Below the pieces are notes generated by a model. It was given only the letters and a program-made list of their open reading frames with translations. It was not told the origin of the DNA and made no database searches. A stretch of DNA of 64,000 bases, taken from Capronia americana (lineage: Eukaryota > Ascomycota > Eurotiomycetes > Chaetothyriales > Herpotrichiellaceae). Of this stretch, positions 30,456 to 41,630 are shown piece after piece; the first letter of the stretch is position 1; each line of letters opens with the position of its first letter. Both the position numbers and the translations under genes were made by a program. Where the stretch lies: assembly GCA_016110215.1 (NCBI GenBank), contig JADWQD010000017.1, positions 248,001 to 312,000 of the forward strand. The letters run 5' to 3'.

Positions 30456-32669
30456 TCATAAATGCGGCACAGCCAGGCTCGCCAGTATCAAGTTCAAGAT
30501 ACTCACCACACCCTCCCCTAGGATCAACCCACTTGCAAGGACAATGACTTTTGTCTCCCCTCTTCCTAGCCATTGCATCCACCACAGAGATATAATGCCG
30601 CCAACCGTCCTGGCCAACGTGAAGCTGGGGGTATTGTACATCCCCACGGCGACGGCAATGCCGCCTGGTATGAAAGGATGGAGCTTCCCACACCACGGTT
30701 TCGAGTCCTTGTACGCGAGGAGGACGATCCGCAAAGTGGTGGTGACGACAAAGACCGCGCCGAAGAGAAGTGCAAATTGCCACGCCATTGGCGGCAAGCC
30801 CTTGCCTGTGACGAGCCTTGCAGTAAATATCCATACATATGCGGTTGGAATCTGGAACAAATCACCCGGAATGGGGTAGACGTGCACGTAGAGCTTGTAG
30901 ACGGCTGCAGAGACGAAGGCGCCCACTACGCTGCCAATGAGTTGGCCGTAGAATTGTGCCTTGGGCGACGCGCCGATGAGATGCCCAGCTTTCAGGTCTT
31001 GCAAAATGTCGCCGGCTTGGAGAGCTCCGGCTTCACTGACAGCACCCGCCAGTAGATTGATGATTATGGCGTGATCTTGATGACGGCCTGTCGGTGTGAT
31101 GAGAGCAAAGACTAGCTGTGTGAGTTTAGAGATGCCGCTGACCGGATTCAGGTCTGTTTCACCCAAGGCGCGAACACCCATGACGGAGAGGAGCAGAGCA
31201 AGAACGATGGCAAGGATGTTCAGGCTGATGGGAATGTAAGTACCGAAGGTGATATGGATGCAAACCACACATATGACGAGCGTCAGAGGGAGGAGGACGG
31301 CGACGGTGCGGTTTGAGACGAGGTGGTGCGGCGGTGCGTCGTCTGGCGGATCGTCGGAAGGTGTCCGTGGGGCTTTGGTGGTAGACGGTGACTGACCGGC
31401 ACCTGGACTTGTGGCAAGTGCAATATAGCCAGTCACATGCTTACCCAGCAGGAGTTCGTACCACGACGAGCTGTTGCCGTAGTGCTCCTTGGCAGCTTGG
31501 ACCCAGTCTGGGCCATACCGAATGGTCGGACGCAGGATCAGCCAGCCTAGGTTGACTATCGCATCCGCTAGCATGATTGCCAGACTGACCCAAACAATCC
31601 AGCCTTTGCTGCCGGACTCCCAGTCATCAACTGGTCCGGCGGCCCAACCCTTGTGTTTGGCCAAAGGACTCAGAATCGCCCATCCTATAATGGCACCTAG
31701 AAGCATATGAAAGGTGGTGGAAGGGCCCATGATAATGCCCTGGCCGACATATGCTGGTGACGGATTGAGAGTCCATTCCCAGGTATTTGCAAGATAGGTG
31801 CCGAATACGGGCAGTTTGTGCAGGATCGGAAGGAAATACTGGACGAGGGTGTAGGCACCGGATCCGAGGAACGCTATGAGAAGAAACCGGATCTGCCTTT
31901 TCCAGTCAGCCCGGAGGTCCTGCTCCCCAGCTTGAACTGGCTGATTGTCTCGGTCGCTGTCCCTCAAGAGCTCTTCCCGCTCCTCCGTGCCCTGGGTTTC
32001 AATTTCTCTGTCTTTACCTTCATGGCTCTGGGCTCCACCGTGCAGCACGCTGATCATCAGGGCGGTAGCCGTGCCGCTGGGGAACTTCAGCCGTTCACGA
32101 ATGATGACTTGCTTGCGAAGCGGGACACCAAAGACGACACCAAACAGGCACAGGCCAAACCCCCAAATGACCAATCGCCATAGGCTCAAGTCCATGGGTG
32201 CGCCTTCACTCTTCTTCAGCAGAAACTGCAGACTGGGCATGACTCCGACGAAGCCTAGGCCCAACGGCATCGTGCCCACCGCTCCGGCGACCGTCTGAAC
32301 AAGCACATTCTCGACCGGCGTGAACGGAAGCACCAAATATCGAGACAAGCTCTTGAAGATGGCGAAGCCAATCAAGGAAGCCGGCATGGCCATGCCAGAA
32401 ACCCAACCAGTCTGCAGGCCGAAATAAGTGTTTGAGAAGCATATTATTATTCCAATCCCACACCCCACTGCCACCCCTCGAAAGGTGAAATTGGTACCAT
32501 CCAGTGCCGAGTTGTTTGCACCCGGGGTAGCATAGCAGGCATGGTCAGAACGCACGCGAGAGACATCGAGGTGCTGGCTGGGCTGAGGGGCCAGTTCGCG
32601 GTCTTCGAGGTCGGATGGAGAGGGCGATGGGGAGGGCGACGGTGAATGCAGGCCCCGGTCAGGCGCCAT
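30456..32669 (-). CDS. OPT-superfamily transporter (YGL114W-like)
   Basis: A 737-residue single-exon membrane protein. After a Ser-Pro-repeat leader (SPSPSPSPS, residues 9-19) comes the conserved OPT block FTFRGVAVGCGIGIIICFSN, TYFGLQTGWVSGMAMPASLIGFAIFKS and PFTPVENVLVQTVAGAVGTM. Downstream are FPSGTATA (typical of the family), GPSTTFHMLLGAIIGW, LNPVSGISKLTQLVFALITP and AGAVSEAGALQAGDILQDLKAGHLIGASPKAQ, then FIPGGIAVAVGMYN. This is the group related to yeast YGL114W and plant YSL proteins; substrates may be oligopeptides or metal chelates, but this branch is uncharacterised. A poorly conserved hydrophilic loop lies around residues 205-245. It is divergent from the histidine kinase with 669 bp between starts. 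Confidence 0.9.
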   Translation of the reverse strand: MAPDRGLHSPSPSPSPSPSDLEDRELAPQPSQHLDVSRVRSDHACYATPGANNSALDGTNFTFRGVAVGCGIGIIICFSNTYFGLQTGWVSGMAMPASLIGFAIFKSLSRYLVLPFTPVENVLVQTVAGAVGTMPLGLGFVGVMPSLQFLLKKSEGAPMDLSLWRLVIWGFGLCLFGVVFGVPLRKQVIIRERLKFPSGTATALMISVLHGGAQSHEGKDREIETQGTEEREELLRDSDRDNQPVQAGEQDLRADWKRQIRFLLIAFLGSGAYTLVQYFLPILHKLPVFGTYLANTWEWTLNPSPAYVGQGIIMGPSTTFHMLLGAIIGWAILSPLAKHKGWAAGPVDDWESGSKGWIVWVSLAIMLADAIVNLGWLILRPTIRYGPDWVQAAKEHYGNSSSWYELLLGKHVTGYIALATSPGAGQSPSTTKAPRTPSDDPPDDAPPHHLVSNRTVAVLLPLTLVICVVCIHITFGTYIPISLNILAIVLALLLSVMGVRALGETDLNPVSGISKLTQLVFALITPTGRHQDHAIIINLLAGAVSEAGALQAGDILQDLKAGHLIGASPKAQFYGQLIGSVVGAFVSAAVYKLYVHVYPIPGDLFQIPTAYVWIFTARLVTGKGLPPMAWQFALLFGAVFVVTTTLRIVLLAYKDSKPWCGKLHPFIPGGIAVAVGMYNTPSFTLARTVGGIISLWWMQWLGRGETKVIVLASGLILGEGVVSILNLILASLAVPHL

Positions 32670-33338
32670 GCTCGAAGCACTAGAGGTATACTCGTACAGG
32701 TTCTTAGGAAGCCAACGTCGATAGTCTCACGGCACAGAAAGCCATGGCATTTGGATGAAAGGTGCGCTGCTGACGAATGTGCAAGCCAGTGAGATCATTC
32801 CACCAGTCACGTGCTGTCAAGCCACAATCGAGTGCCGCTAGCACCTAATTGGTCGCGTCGGTGCCACCTGCTGCATAATTGCGTCATCGACTTGGGGCGT
32901 TCTCGGTAGGTGCTAGGCGCTAGGCGCTGGTGCATTTCTCGTGGAGCGGCCTGGATTTCTCGATGAATGTTGAATGCTGCTTCACCGTGAAAGCAAAACG
33001 GCCGGCTGATGACGCATTCTTTCCCATTTCAACGGTTAAAAGCGAACATGCACCCCCGAGATTCGCCTCAACCTCCACGTGCCACGCTTTCTCGTCCGTC
33101 GTGTTTGCATATCCTATCTCTTCAGATCCCTTTAGACTATTGTTATCCTTGTTCTCGCCATTGGTATCTTGGTTTTTGGAGTCTCTAGTCGTATCCGCGC
33201 TCGGCTGCAATGTTGCGTGTCTCCTTTCCGCGACCACGATCATGAACCAAGTTCGGCCAGTAGTTCTGTGGAATTCCCTATTGTGTCCAGTAGTCCTAGC
33301 AAATCCCTGTTGACAAGCATTGAGAGTCGCAAACAGCC
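32670..33338. other. Divergent promoter of OPT transporter and histidine kinase
   Basis: No gene. CACGTG occurs near 32808 (TCACGTGCT), a possible bHLH site, and again near 33077 (CCACGTGCC). The kinase leader is CT-rich. No TATA box is clear. Confidence 0.4.
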
Positions 33339-36300
33339 ATGGCCAAAGAAGCCACGCGAGAGCGTGAAATGCATAGGTACGCATCGCAACAACACGTTCG
33401 GGTCCAGCTCACGAAGATACTCATCGCCTACACTAGGTATTATCAGCCATGGCTCGAGACGTTTCTATCCGCCGACCTTGAACCCGCCAGACCAGTGCCG
33501 CCGCCTGCGGGACAAGCAGATGATCATCACCCTCGCTCGTCGCGGGACAGGGCGCTGACCGCTTTTGCCCAATTGGGCTGCCTGCGCTTGAATGTCAAGA
33601 GATGCCTAGTCACTTTACTCGGCGCCACCAGGCAATACATCATCGCCGAGGCCACAAAGACACTGTCTCTGTTAGACGACGAACAGCATGGCGAAGGCGA
33701 CGAACTATGGTTTGGGAACTCTTTTATCGAACGAGAGGGTGGAGTCTCGGCCGACGCCATGGATCCCGGCGAATACACCGCCCACGACCCAGACGGCCGC
33801 ACTTTCACCGCACCGGCATTGGTTGTCAGCGACATTGCTGTGCATGACAGCTACAAAACCAGAGGCTATGCCGGCCACGGCGTGAACTTCTATTGTGGCG
33901 TACCCATCACCACGAACCACGGTCATGTCATCGGAGTTTACACTGCCACTGACGATAAGCCGCGCGACGGTCTCTCAGCTACCGAATTGCGTTTTCTCGT
34001 CGACATGTCTGCTATAGTCATGCAGCATTTAGAAACTGTGAGAAACGACCGTACCAGAAAGAGAGGAGAACGTCTCATCCACGGTATAGGGCGTTTCATT
34101 GAGGGCGACGTGGGCGAAGAGAGCGACAATCCGGACTCGAACACCAGCTCTAGGGACGAAAAGAACAGGAACACCCTCGAACGACCCGAACTTTCGCGAA
34201 GTAACAAATCACCTAACTTCCTAGGTATGGTCATCAAGGACGCAAATGGGCCGTCTGAAGACTCCAAGCGCACAAATACTCCTCCTTCAAATTCTCCGAG
34301 TGAGCCATCACGACAGAAGTCTTCAGCCTCAATGCAGGGGAGCTACCCCGGCCAGGAGTCCCTCCCATCATCGTACGCTCAAAGAGCGGTAGCACGCAAA
34401 GACAAGGTGATAAGGGATTCACAGCACGTATTCGACCGCGCGGCAAACATTCTCAGGTATTGTCTGGGTTCAGATGGAGTGATTTTCTTCAATGCAAGTT
34501 CAGCAAATCTGAGTTCAGGTTCCCGAATGGAGACTTCTGGGTCTGTGGCGAGAGTTCATCATTCCAGATCAAAGGAGAAAAGACGATCTACAATGCAAGA
34601 CGGTGCGGAAGCTCAAGGCCCGCAAGTCGACGGGCCGACGAATTACCATTCACAATCTAGTGACGACTCGGCTTCAACGCGAGGCCAGAGCGATTCATCT
34701 TCTTCGCAGAAGAAGCGGGTCCAGAAGGGTCAAATCTTGGGCCTCTCTGTCCGTGATCCCACCAAGACAGTCTGCCTCCCTGAGCAGGCTGTGCGGCGTT
34801 TGGTGCGCCGCCATCCAAAGGGCAAATGCTTTTCATTCGACCAGTCTGGGAAACCTGCATCCAGCGACGAGAGTTCTGAATCAGTGTCTGCGAATGATAT
34901 CGCCAAGGACGCACTCGACGGAACCAATGCCGACAGACGCTTTATTACAAACAATACCCTTCTAAAAGCGCTTCCAGGAGCGAGGACCATCATTTTTCTA
35001 CCGCTATGGGACATCGCCAAGCAGCGATGGCACTCGGGACTGCTAGTCTGGAGCAATGACGGAGCTAGCCTGACCAATGTCGAGGACAACATGATCTATC
35101 TGAAAGCGTTCAGCAGTGCGGTTATGAACGAGGCCAATCGCATTGACCTCGCCCTCTCCGATACAGCCAAATCCACCTTCCTGGCAAACATTTCGCATGA
35201 ACTTCGTTCGCCACTACACGGTATTCTGGGGAGCATTGAATTTCTCCACGACACTGCGATGGATGATTTCCAGTCATCCATGGTGATAAGTGTGGAGACT
35301 TGCGGAAAGACGCTGCTGGATACGGTCAACCACGTGCTTGATTATGCCAAGATCAACAACCTGTCGAGGACTTACCGTCATGCCAAAGGATCGACGCAAG
35401 GGTCTGAACATCCAGAAAGGCCTGAAACCAGTCTCGTTGAAGATTTTGATGCCGCTACTGTGGTCGAAGAATCAGTCGAAGCAGTGTACGCTGGTCAGGT
35501 CTTCCGCACTGCCAATGCCGATGCGTTGGAGGGCAAATCACCTCTCCAGACAGCAGCGAGTCGCGCCATACAACAACGACAGGATAGGAGAGAAAAGATC
35601 AGCAAAGACTCGGCTCTTCGGAAGAGCCCCGTCCGCCTCACCCTAAACATTGATGACCGCGTCAATTGGAGGGTTAGATCACAGCCTGGCGCCATCAGAC
35701 GGATCGTCATGAACATCCTGGGCAACGCGCTGAAATACACGAGCGAGGGCAGCATCAATGTCTCGCTTGAAGTCGACCGCTCCCGCAGCAAGAGTTCCTC
35801 GCATTTACATATGCTACTTCAAATTTCTGATACGGGCCGCGGCATGTCAGACGACTTTGTCAAGAACCATGCCTTCACTGCCTTCTCTCAAGAGAATACG
35901 CTAGCCAGCGGCACTGGACTCGGACTCAGCATTGTGCGGCAAATAGTTGACTCTCTTGGAGGGAAGATAGACCTGTCCAGCGAGAAAGGCCTTGGCACCG
36001 ACGTACGCATCTGGCTCAGCTTTCCAAAGTGTCGGGATGAAGCGAGCGCGAATTCGGACTCCCATATAATCCCGGAGATAAGGGAGCGAACCGCAGGCCT
36101 TGAAATATGTATGCTCCTTCCGTATGACGAGAAGACCAACGAAAACGACCGCCGCTCACTGATACCTATGCCAACAATCGAATGGTCATTGCGGAACTTG
36201 ATTGACCAGTGGTTCCGAATGAAAGTCACCACTACCAAAACGATGGAAGGCCTTTCCCCCGATTTTTTCGTTTACCCTGAACCGCCACCGATCGACTATC

Positions 36301-37229
36301 TGATGGACTTTCATGGGAGGCCCAATACAGATTTTGAGATTCCGGTGATTATCCTGTGTACCAATGCCTTCGAAGCAGCATCGTTGAGGTCCAATGGAGT
36401 GCATTACCTAACAGATATTGGTAGAGTCATCGAGGTGATTGCTCAACCATGCGGTCCTCAAAAACTGGCGAAAGTACTTCACCGCTGCATGCAACGGACA
36501 CAGATGCTGAGAGACGAAAAGGGGGTAAAGAAATTGTCACACAACGTAGCCATGACATCAAAAAGGAACCAAGCAGGACAGGATGCCTTACCCGAACAGT
36601 GCAATGCTGGTCCAGCGCAATCTGGAGGCACAGCAGACCTCAGCCAGCCGGCGCCAGACCCTCCTATGGGTAATCCCGGCCTGGCTGAAATACGAAGTGA
36701 TTTGTCGCATTCCTCTGACGGAACCAAGCCCCGGCCAAGGCAACCGTCCTCGACGAGCAGGGGCACCTTGGAGGAGGCAGTGTCGACGGATTCGGCAGAC
36801 GTGGCAGATGACGAAGCCATATCCCCCACTCTCGAGTCCGACAGACCGCCGGTGCTGGTCGTCGACGATAATCACATCAACCTTCACCTCCTGGTCACTT
36901 TCGTGCGTAGGTCCAAGCACCCTCACGACTCTGCCACCAACGGCCTCGAAGCAGTGGAAGCATATAAAAAATCCGTCCAAGAAGACGGAGGCAAACGCGC
37001 CTTCAAGTACATCCTCATGGACATATCGATGCCCGTGATGGACGGTATGTCTGCCACGAAAGAGATCCGCAAGTTTGAAAAGGACCTAGGCGTCAAGACG
37101 CCAACCAAGGTGATTGCCCTGACGGGTATGGGGAGCGACATTGCGCAGGACGAAGCTCGGCACGCGGGATTTGATCAGTTTTTAAGCAAGCCGGTTAAGT
37201 TTAAGGATTTGGTCAAGTTGCTTGTTTGA
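33339..37229 (+). CDS. Hybrid histidine kinase with GAF, pseudoreceiver and receiver
   Basis: A 1296-residue single-exon sensor kinase. There is no membrane segment, so a soluble sensor is likely. A GAF-like domain lies near residues 120-250 (VSDIAVHDSYKTRGYAGHG, YCGVPITTNHGHVIGVYTA). A low-complexity Ser-rich stretch spans 250-350, and a second GAF-like region about 350-605 is split by another Ser-rich loop. The phosphoacceptor H-box is FLANISHELRSPLHGILGS with His620. The ATPase follows: N-box NILGNALKYT near 792, G1 DTGRGMS near 830, G2 GTGLGLSI near 858. Residues about 930-1070 look like a receiver fold without its acidic residues. The true receiver starts near 1171 (VLVVDDNHINLHLL), with phosphoacceptor Asp1228 in LMDISMPVMDG and Lys in FLSKPVKF. 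Signals onward through a Ypd1-like phosphotransfer protein. The fungal class is not certain. Confidence 0.92.
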   Translation: MAKEATREREMHRYASQQHVRVQLTKILIAYTRYYQPWLETFLSADLEPARPVPPPAGQADDHHPRSSRDRALTAFAQLGCLRLNVKRCLVTLLGATRQYIIAEATKTLSLLDDEQHGEGDELWFGNSFIEREGGVSADAMDPGEYTAHDPDGRTFTAPALVVSDIAVHDSYKTRGYAGHGVNFYCGVPITTNHGHVIGVYTATDDKPRDGLSATELRFLVDMSAIVMQHLETVRNDRTRKRGERLIHGIGRFIEGDVGEESDNPDSNTSSRDEKNRNTLERPELSRSNKSPNFLGMVIKDANGPSEDSKRTNTPPSNSPSEPSRQKSSASMQGSYPGQESLPSSYAQRAVARKDKVIRDSQHVFDRAANILRYCLGSDGVIFFNASSANLSSGSRMETSGSVARVHHSRSKEKRRSTMQDGAEAQGPQVDGPTNYHSQSSDDSASTRGQSDSSSSQKKRVQKGQILGLSVRDPTKTVCLPEQAVRRLVRRHPKGKCFSFDQSGKPASSDESSESVSANDIAKDALDGTNADRRFITNNTLLKALPGARTIIFLPLWDIAKQRWHSGLLVWSNDGASLTNVEDNMIYLKAFSSAVMNEANRIDLALSDTAKSTFLANISHELRSPLHGILGSIEFLHDTAMDDFQSSMVISVETCGKTLLDTVNHVLDYAKINNLSRTYRHAKGSTQGSEHPERPETSLVEDFDAATVVEESVEAVYAGQVFRTANADALEGKSPLQTAASRAIQQRQDRREKISKDSALRKSPVRLTLNIDDRVNWRVRSQPGAIRRIVMNILGNALKYTSEGSINVSLEVDRSRSKSSSHLHMLLQISDTGRGMSDDFVKNHAFTAFSQENTLASGTGLGLSIVRQIVDSLGGKIDLSSEKGLGTDVRIWLSFPKCRDEASANSDSHIIPEIRERTAGLEICMLLPYDEKTNENDRRSLIPMPTIEWSLRNLIDQWFRMKVTTTKTMEGLSPDFFVYPEPPPIDYLMDFHGRPNTDFEIPVIILCTNAFEAASLRSNGVHYLTDIGRVIEVIAQPCGPQKLAKVLHRCMQRTQMLRDEKGVKKLSHNVAMTSKRNQAGQDALPEQCNAGPAQSGGTADLSQPAPDPPMGNPGLAEIRSDLSHSSDGTKPRPRQPSSTSRGTLEEAVSTDSADVADDEAISPTLESDRPPVLVVDDNHINLHLLVTFVRRSKHPHDSATNGLEAVEAYKKSVQEDGGKRAFKYILMDISMPVMDGMSATKEIRKFEKDLGVKTPTKVIALTGMGSDIAQDEARHAGFDQFLSKPVKFKDLVKLLV

Positions 37230-38827
37230 ATCAAGGTCGGCATGTGTTGGTCGACACGATGCTTTGTATACGGGATGACGACTGTACCCTGCCCGGGAAA
37301 TTGCTATAGGCCGAGGAGGTTCTGTCTGTGTGATACCCCCCGGTTAGGCATTTTTTTGCTGGCGCTTGGCATGGTTGGAGCATTAGTCCAGCGTGGGAAC
37401 TTGAGTGCTTGACTGCATGAGCAAGACTTAGAACATGGGCATCATCAAACATGAAGCCGGGCGACATGGCCCAAAAGCAATAGAAATTACATCAGTATCG
37501 GCAACAGAAGCAGCCTAGCCGTACGGTAATATTTTACACGGGTCAAATCCTGACTTGTAGCCATTTCGGAACTTGTCCCATCTCACGAAGGGTAGTCTAC
37601 TGGACTTAGGGTAGATCAGTAGATGCTCAAGTACATGCGTAGGAAGGTATGTTGGTTCAACGTCGATTCCGTATTCGGTACCTCGTTCTTGACGAGCAAT
37701 TGCCCTTCGCTGGATGCAGCCTATCTACTGAGCTGTGTATGCATCTATTGTGTTTGCATAGGCACACTTTGTTGTCTTCACGGGTCGCCGGTCACTGCTG
37801 TCCATCACGGATGTCCGAGCCAGAGCTCGCTGGACAGGTTCTTGTGCATTGCTTGTGCATTACTTGTTTCTATTCTGTATCTCCCGAGACGTTATGTTGC
37901 CGCCTATATCCTGTTTGTCATGCTCTAAGGTCTCGCGTGTCTCGAAGAGAATTCAAATCCACCCACCGCCTCCCGCCTCCTCCTATTCCCTCCCCTTATT
38001 CCCTGCCCCGGCCCCGACCGATCACCGCGTACCGGGCCCTGCGTACTGTAGACTGTGTACAACGAGGAAACTGCCCTCTCGCAAGCAAAGAGAAGTGGAA
38101 CTTAGAAAAAAAGTCGTCAAAGGCCAATGTAGCCAATGTACATGTTGCTGTAAGGAAGTATGGATCCAAGGGCGCGCAAAGTCAATATGAGAGAAATGTT
38201 GGGTATATTGCACGTACGAATACAATGGCCTCCGAACGGCTGAATGGCTGAAAAAGACTCCACGGACGCTGAATGTCGTCGCTTTTGTACACAAGGGTCG
38301 TTATATCTCCCAGGAGTATGGGCCGTAGATGTTGCTGCGAGGTATTGAAGGTGAAAGATCGGAGGTAGGTGAGGCACTGGGGACGGTAGAGAAGCCATTT
38401 CTCATGTGGAGCAAATCAATCCTTGTCTGGGGTGTCGAGGGAAGGAATGGAATTGCGGCGGGAAAGCATCCTGCCTGGCCTTGTTGCAACGATTCGAGGC
38501 AGCCGGGTCCTAGGTCTAGAGATGGAAGATTCGCTGCTGTTGTTACTTCGACATTGGAGATCTCATTATTCCAGGTGTCCGGGTTGTTCATCCCAGTCTC
38601 AGTAGTCAGTGCCAGTGGTCTATGCAGCGACACCGACTTGGTCAGTGCCCCGTTGTAGACATTATCCCGTCGGTCTCAAGGCTAGAGTCTCCAGAATTGC
38701 GACCAAGCTGGCGCGCTTTGATCCGATGCAAGTGTTCTCAGATCCCAGCTCGATTCAGACAGTTTTCAGATCTATTCCTTCCCACAGCTCCAGATGTCGC
38801 AGGTGATCAAAGTCGGGTTGTCCCACT
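37230..38827. other. Intergenic between convergent genes, 1.6 kb
   Basis: No gene recognised. It contains a small CTTGTGCATT duplication near 37840-37862 and a CT-rich, purine-poor tract around 37965-38010. Frames up to 200 codons (37649-38251) have no domain. Confidence 0.5.
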
Positions 38828-40820
38828 TCAAGTCGTGACACGCTTAATCCACAACCCGGTTGGCTGCTCATAGAAATCATCCTTATCCCTCCGCTTCTGC
38901 ACTCGATGCAACTTCAATTGCACATCATGCTCCTCGTTTTTGATATCCTGCATTTCCATGTGCAAGTTGGTGATCATCTTATCGACTTCTTTGCGTTTTC
39001 TCGCGTCATATATGATCGCGTTCTTTTTCAGGGATTCTTGCAGTTCATAAATGATTTTGTTCACGTTGCGCTTACGGCGGGCCAGGTCGTCGAGGCGCGC
39101 TTGGAGCGATCCAAGCTTGTCGGCGGCTTCGGAGGCTTCTAACTCGACCGGCGTTGGTGGGAGGGATTTCGTCGTTGAGAGATGAGACATCAGCGAAACG
39201 GCACGAGGTTTACCATTCCGGTCATGAGTAGAGTTATCGCTACCAACAGCTTTGCGAAGGATGCTTGTCGAGGACTTCCGGCCAGATATGTTGGAGAAGG
39301 GAGAGATGCCGCCATGGTTGTCGTAGCTTCTGTGGCCGCTGTTGTTAGCAGCGACTCGTTTTCGGAGAATTATTGGCATCGGATCGCCTGCGTACGAATG
39401 TTGTGCCAGTGGAGGAGGGCTACTGGTGAATACATCTCGTGCAATCGGACTTGAGGGAACATGCTGACTATCGTCGTCGGCCGTGCCTGTGGCGTAAGTG
39501 TTCCAACTTGAACTAGTGTCGGCTTCGCGTTGGAACGGTTTCGGTTTCAGAGTAGTTTCTACCGAATCCTCGCTAGAACGTCTTCCCGGCTCAATGAATG
39601 ACGGTGCATTGGAGCCAAGGGTGGGACTGTCTCCTCCATAGTCTGCGATCGTGCTGGGCGCTGGGCTGCGGGTTGATTCGGCAATAGGCGGAGGTGGACC
39701 AGGACTTTGGAACGGACTGTCGAGGTGTAATTGAGTATATTCCAGCTGTTTCGGGGACAATGCCGGAGGCGACACGGCTTGTGGTATCTTTCGGGTCTTG
39801 AGTGGTGCTACTGGCTTGAGACTTTCTTGTGACCCGACATTCCTAACCGTCGGTAGCTGTGAGGCGGCGACAGAAAGTGAATTGATAGGAGATCTGGGTA
39901 TCTTGCTTGGTGGTAATGACTCTTCCGAGTTTGGGCTTCCTGCCTCTCTTTCAGTCTGTTTATGACGCTCTGGCAGCACCAAAGGTCTTGTCCGAGCCTC
40001 GGGAGTATTCTTAACAGGCTCGACTATGGCGTGTCGACCACTAGCTCCTCTCCAGGGAGGCCGCTGTGGTGGGTCGTCCAGAGGGTCCGCTGCGACCGGT
40101 GGAGGGAGTTTGGTCCATGCTGACTTCTTGACCGCCTCTCTATCCTTCAAACCTGCTAATATCTGCCTCGTCCGTTCTTTTAGCTGAGGGTATTGTTGTT
40201 GGGAATCAACCGCTGGAATCACGCCAGGACGCGCAGAGGGCGGCTTCCCTGCTTGGTTCGGCTCGCCTGAGTACTCATCCCACCGGGTTTCTTCGTTTCC
40301 ATCTTTTTGTAGGTTCCATCGTTTCTTTACGCCTTCTTCGGGGGATTTCTGCGACAATTTCCGAGGTATCTGGCTTCTGGGGATTTTGTCGGCTTGGGTG
40401 GGAGCTGAAAATGCGGGTTCGACGGGGGAAACCAGAGAGGCATCGGAGCCGTTGGGGTGGAATGAGGTCTGGCTGCTCAAGGGCGAGACACTCGCTTGAC
40501 TGACCTCGTGGCCGTGGCTCGGCTGGTTGGAGGGCTGTTCATCGATAGATACCTGTGAGTAGACCGATGCGCGCGGATCCATGGGAGGCACCACCCGGCT
40601 GTGCAGTAGTGGTCAGTGATACATTTGGCAGTAACGGACAGAGCAGAGCATACAAAGGGAGTTCTGGAAGAGCAGTGGCCGCAACACTACTGCGGCGACT
40701 GTACAAAGACTCGACTTCGTGAATGGTTTCCAAATATCTTTCATCCATTGTTGGCTCATCCGGATATGGGTACGCCTGGTGGCTCATCTGGTAGTCCGGA
40801 ATGTTGTTTCGTCGCCACAT
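38828..40820 (-). CDS. Uncharacterised fungal coiled-coil protein
   Basis: A 645-residue protein in two exons on the minus strand, 40654-40820 and 38828-40598; the 55-nt intron joins PELPF to RVVPPMDPRASVYSQ. I do not recognise a named family. The N-terminus (MWRRNNIPDYQMSHQAYPYP) and the join look conserved-type rather than random. The middle 400 residues are disordered and Pro/Ser-rich (IPRSQIPRKLSQKSPEEG, repeated SPxxPR motifs, several likely proline-directed phosphosites). The last 110 residues are a strong coiled coil with heptads (ADKLGSLQARLDDLARRKRN, IIYELQESLKKN, VDKMITNLHMEMQDIKNEEH, LKLHRVQKRRDK). A cytoskeletal or scaffold role is plausible by analogy only. Confidence 0.75.
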
Positions 40821-41630
40821 GTTTGCGCTTGGACTTAGGAATGGGTGCTGCCGAAGGTGGTAGAAGCTTTGTGACGCTCAGACTAACAGTTCGTCATATC
40901 AAGGGCGGCAGGAGGAACATGTCGGGTTGAGCAATCATGCCGTCTTGATTGTGTGTGATCCAAGTGTCAACCTGAACAAGGTGTTTGCTTGCAGTGATAT
41001 TGACGGCGACAGGGGTTGGTCTTATTTTGTTGTTCGGGACTCAGAATGGCAGCCCAAGGCGCCGCCGATTGGCGGACGAGGCGTCAATCACTAACCGGAC
41101 TGGCAATAAACCTGAAACACCTCGACTCGGTTTTATATTGAAGGAGCATCTCACGACAGACACAGCCTCATAGTGTCTGGCTGTCAGCTGTCCTTTGTGA
41201 CAAAGGCAATAACAGCGACTACATATCTTTGAGCTACAGTGCATACACGTGGTGTTTGTTCACGCGTCCCTCAAACTTTATCGCCAGTGCCCTAACTGTG
41301 GGTTTGGGGCCTGGACGGTGCGGAAAGGGGCAGGCGGGGACTGCCCCGTTCAGCTAAGAGACCGAATTAGGTGTGAGATTCAAGTGACATGCCCTGTTTG
41401 GGCTTCGGCTTGCGTGGTTGCGTCGGCAATCATTTCCGTCTCATCGTTGCTCACCTCACCATTTGCTCACTTGTACCTCGTATGAGTTACTGGTTTTACA
41501 TGAGAGTACGATTACACAACAGTCACCTGACAGGCTCGGGCCTTTGCTGACAGGATTACCTTTCCTTGCTCCCACAATCTTCCTTGTATCGATCCCTTTG
41601 TGACTTCATTGTACCCGGACGTTCTGCCCT
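40821..41630. other. Intergenic, 0.8 kb
   Basis: Upstream of the coiled-coil gene and 3' of the MFS exporter. Nothing beyond short frames seen. Confidence 0.5.

Noticed and set aside
37930..37955. GAATTCAAATCCA considered as a tRNA B box
   Set aside because: No A box, acceptor stem or terminator T-run at suitable distance.
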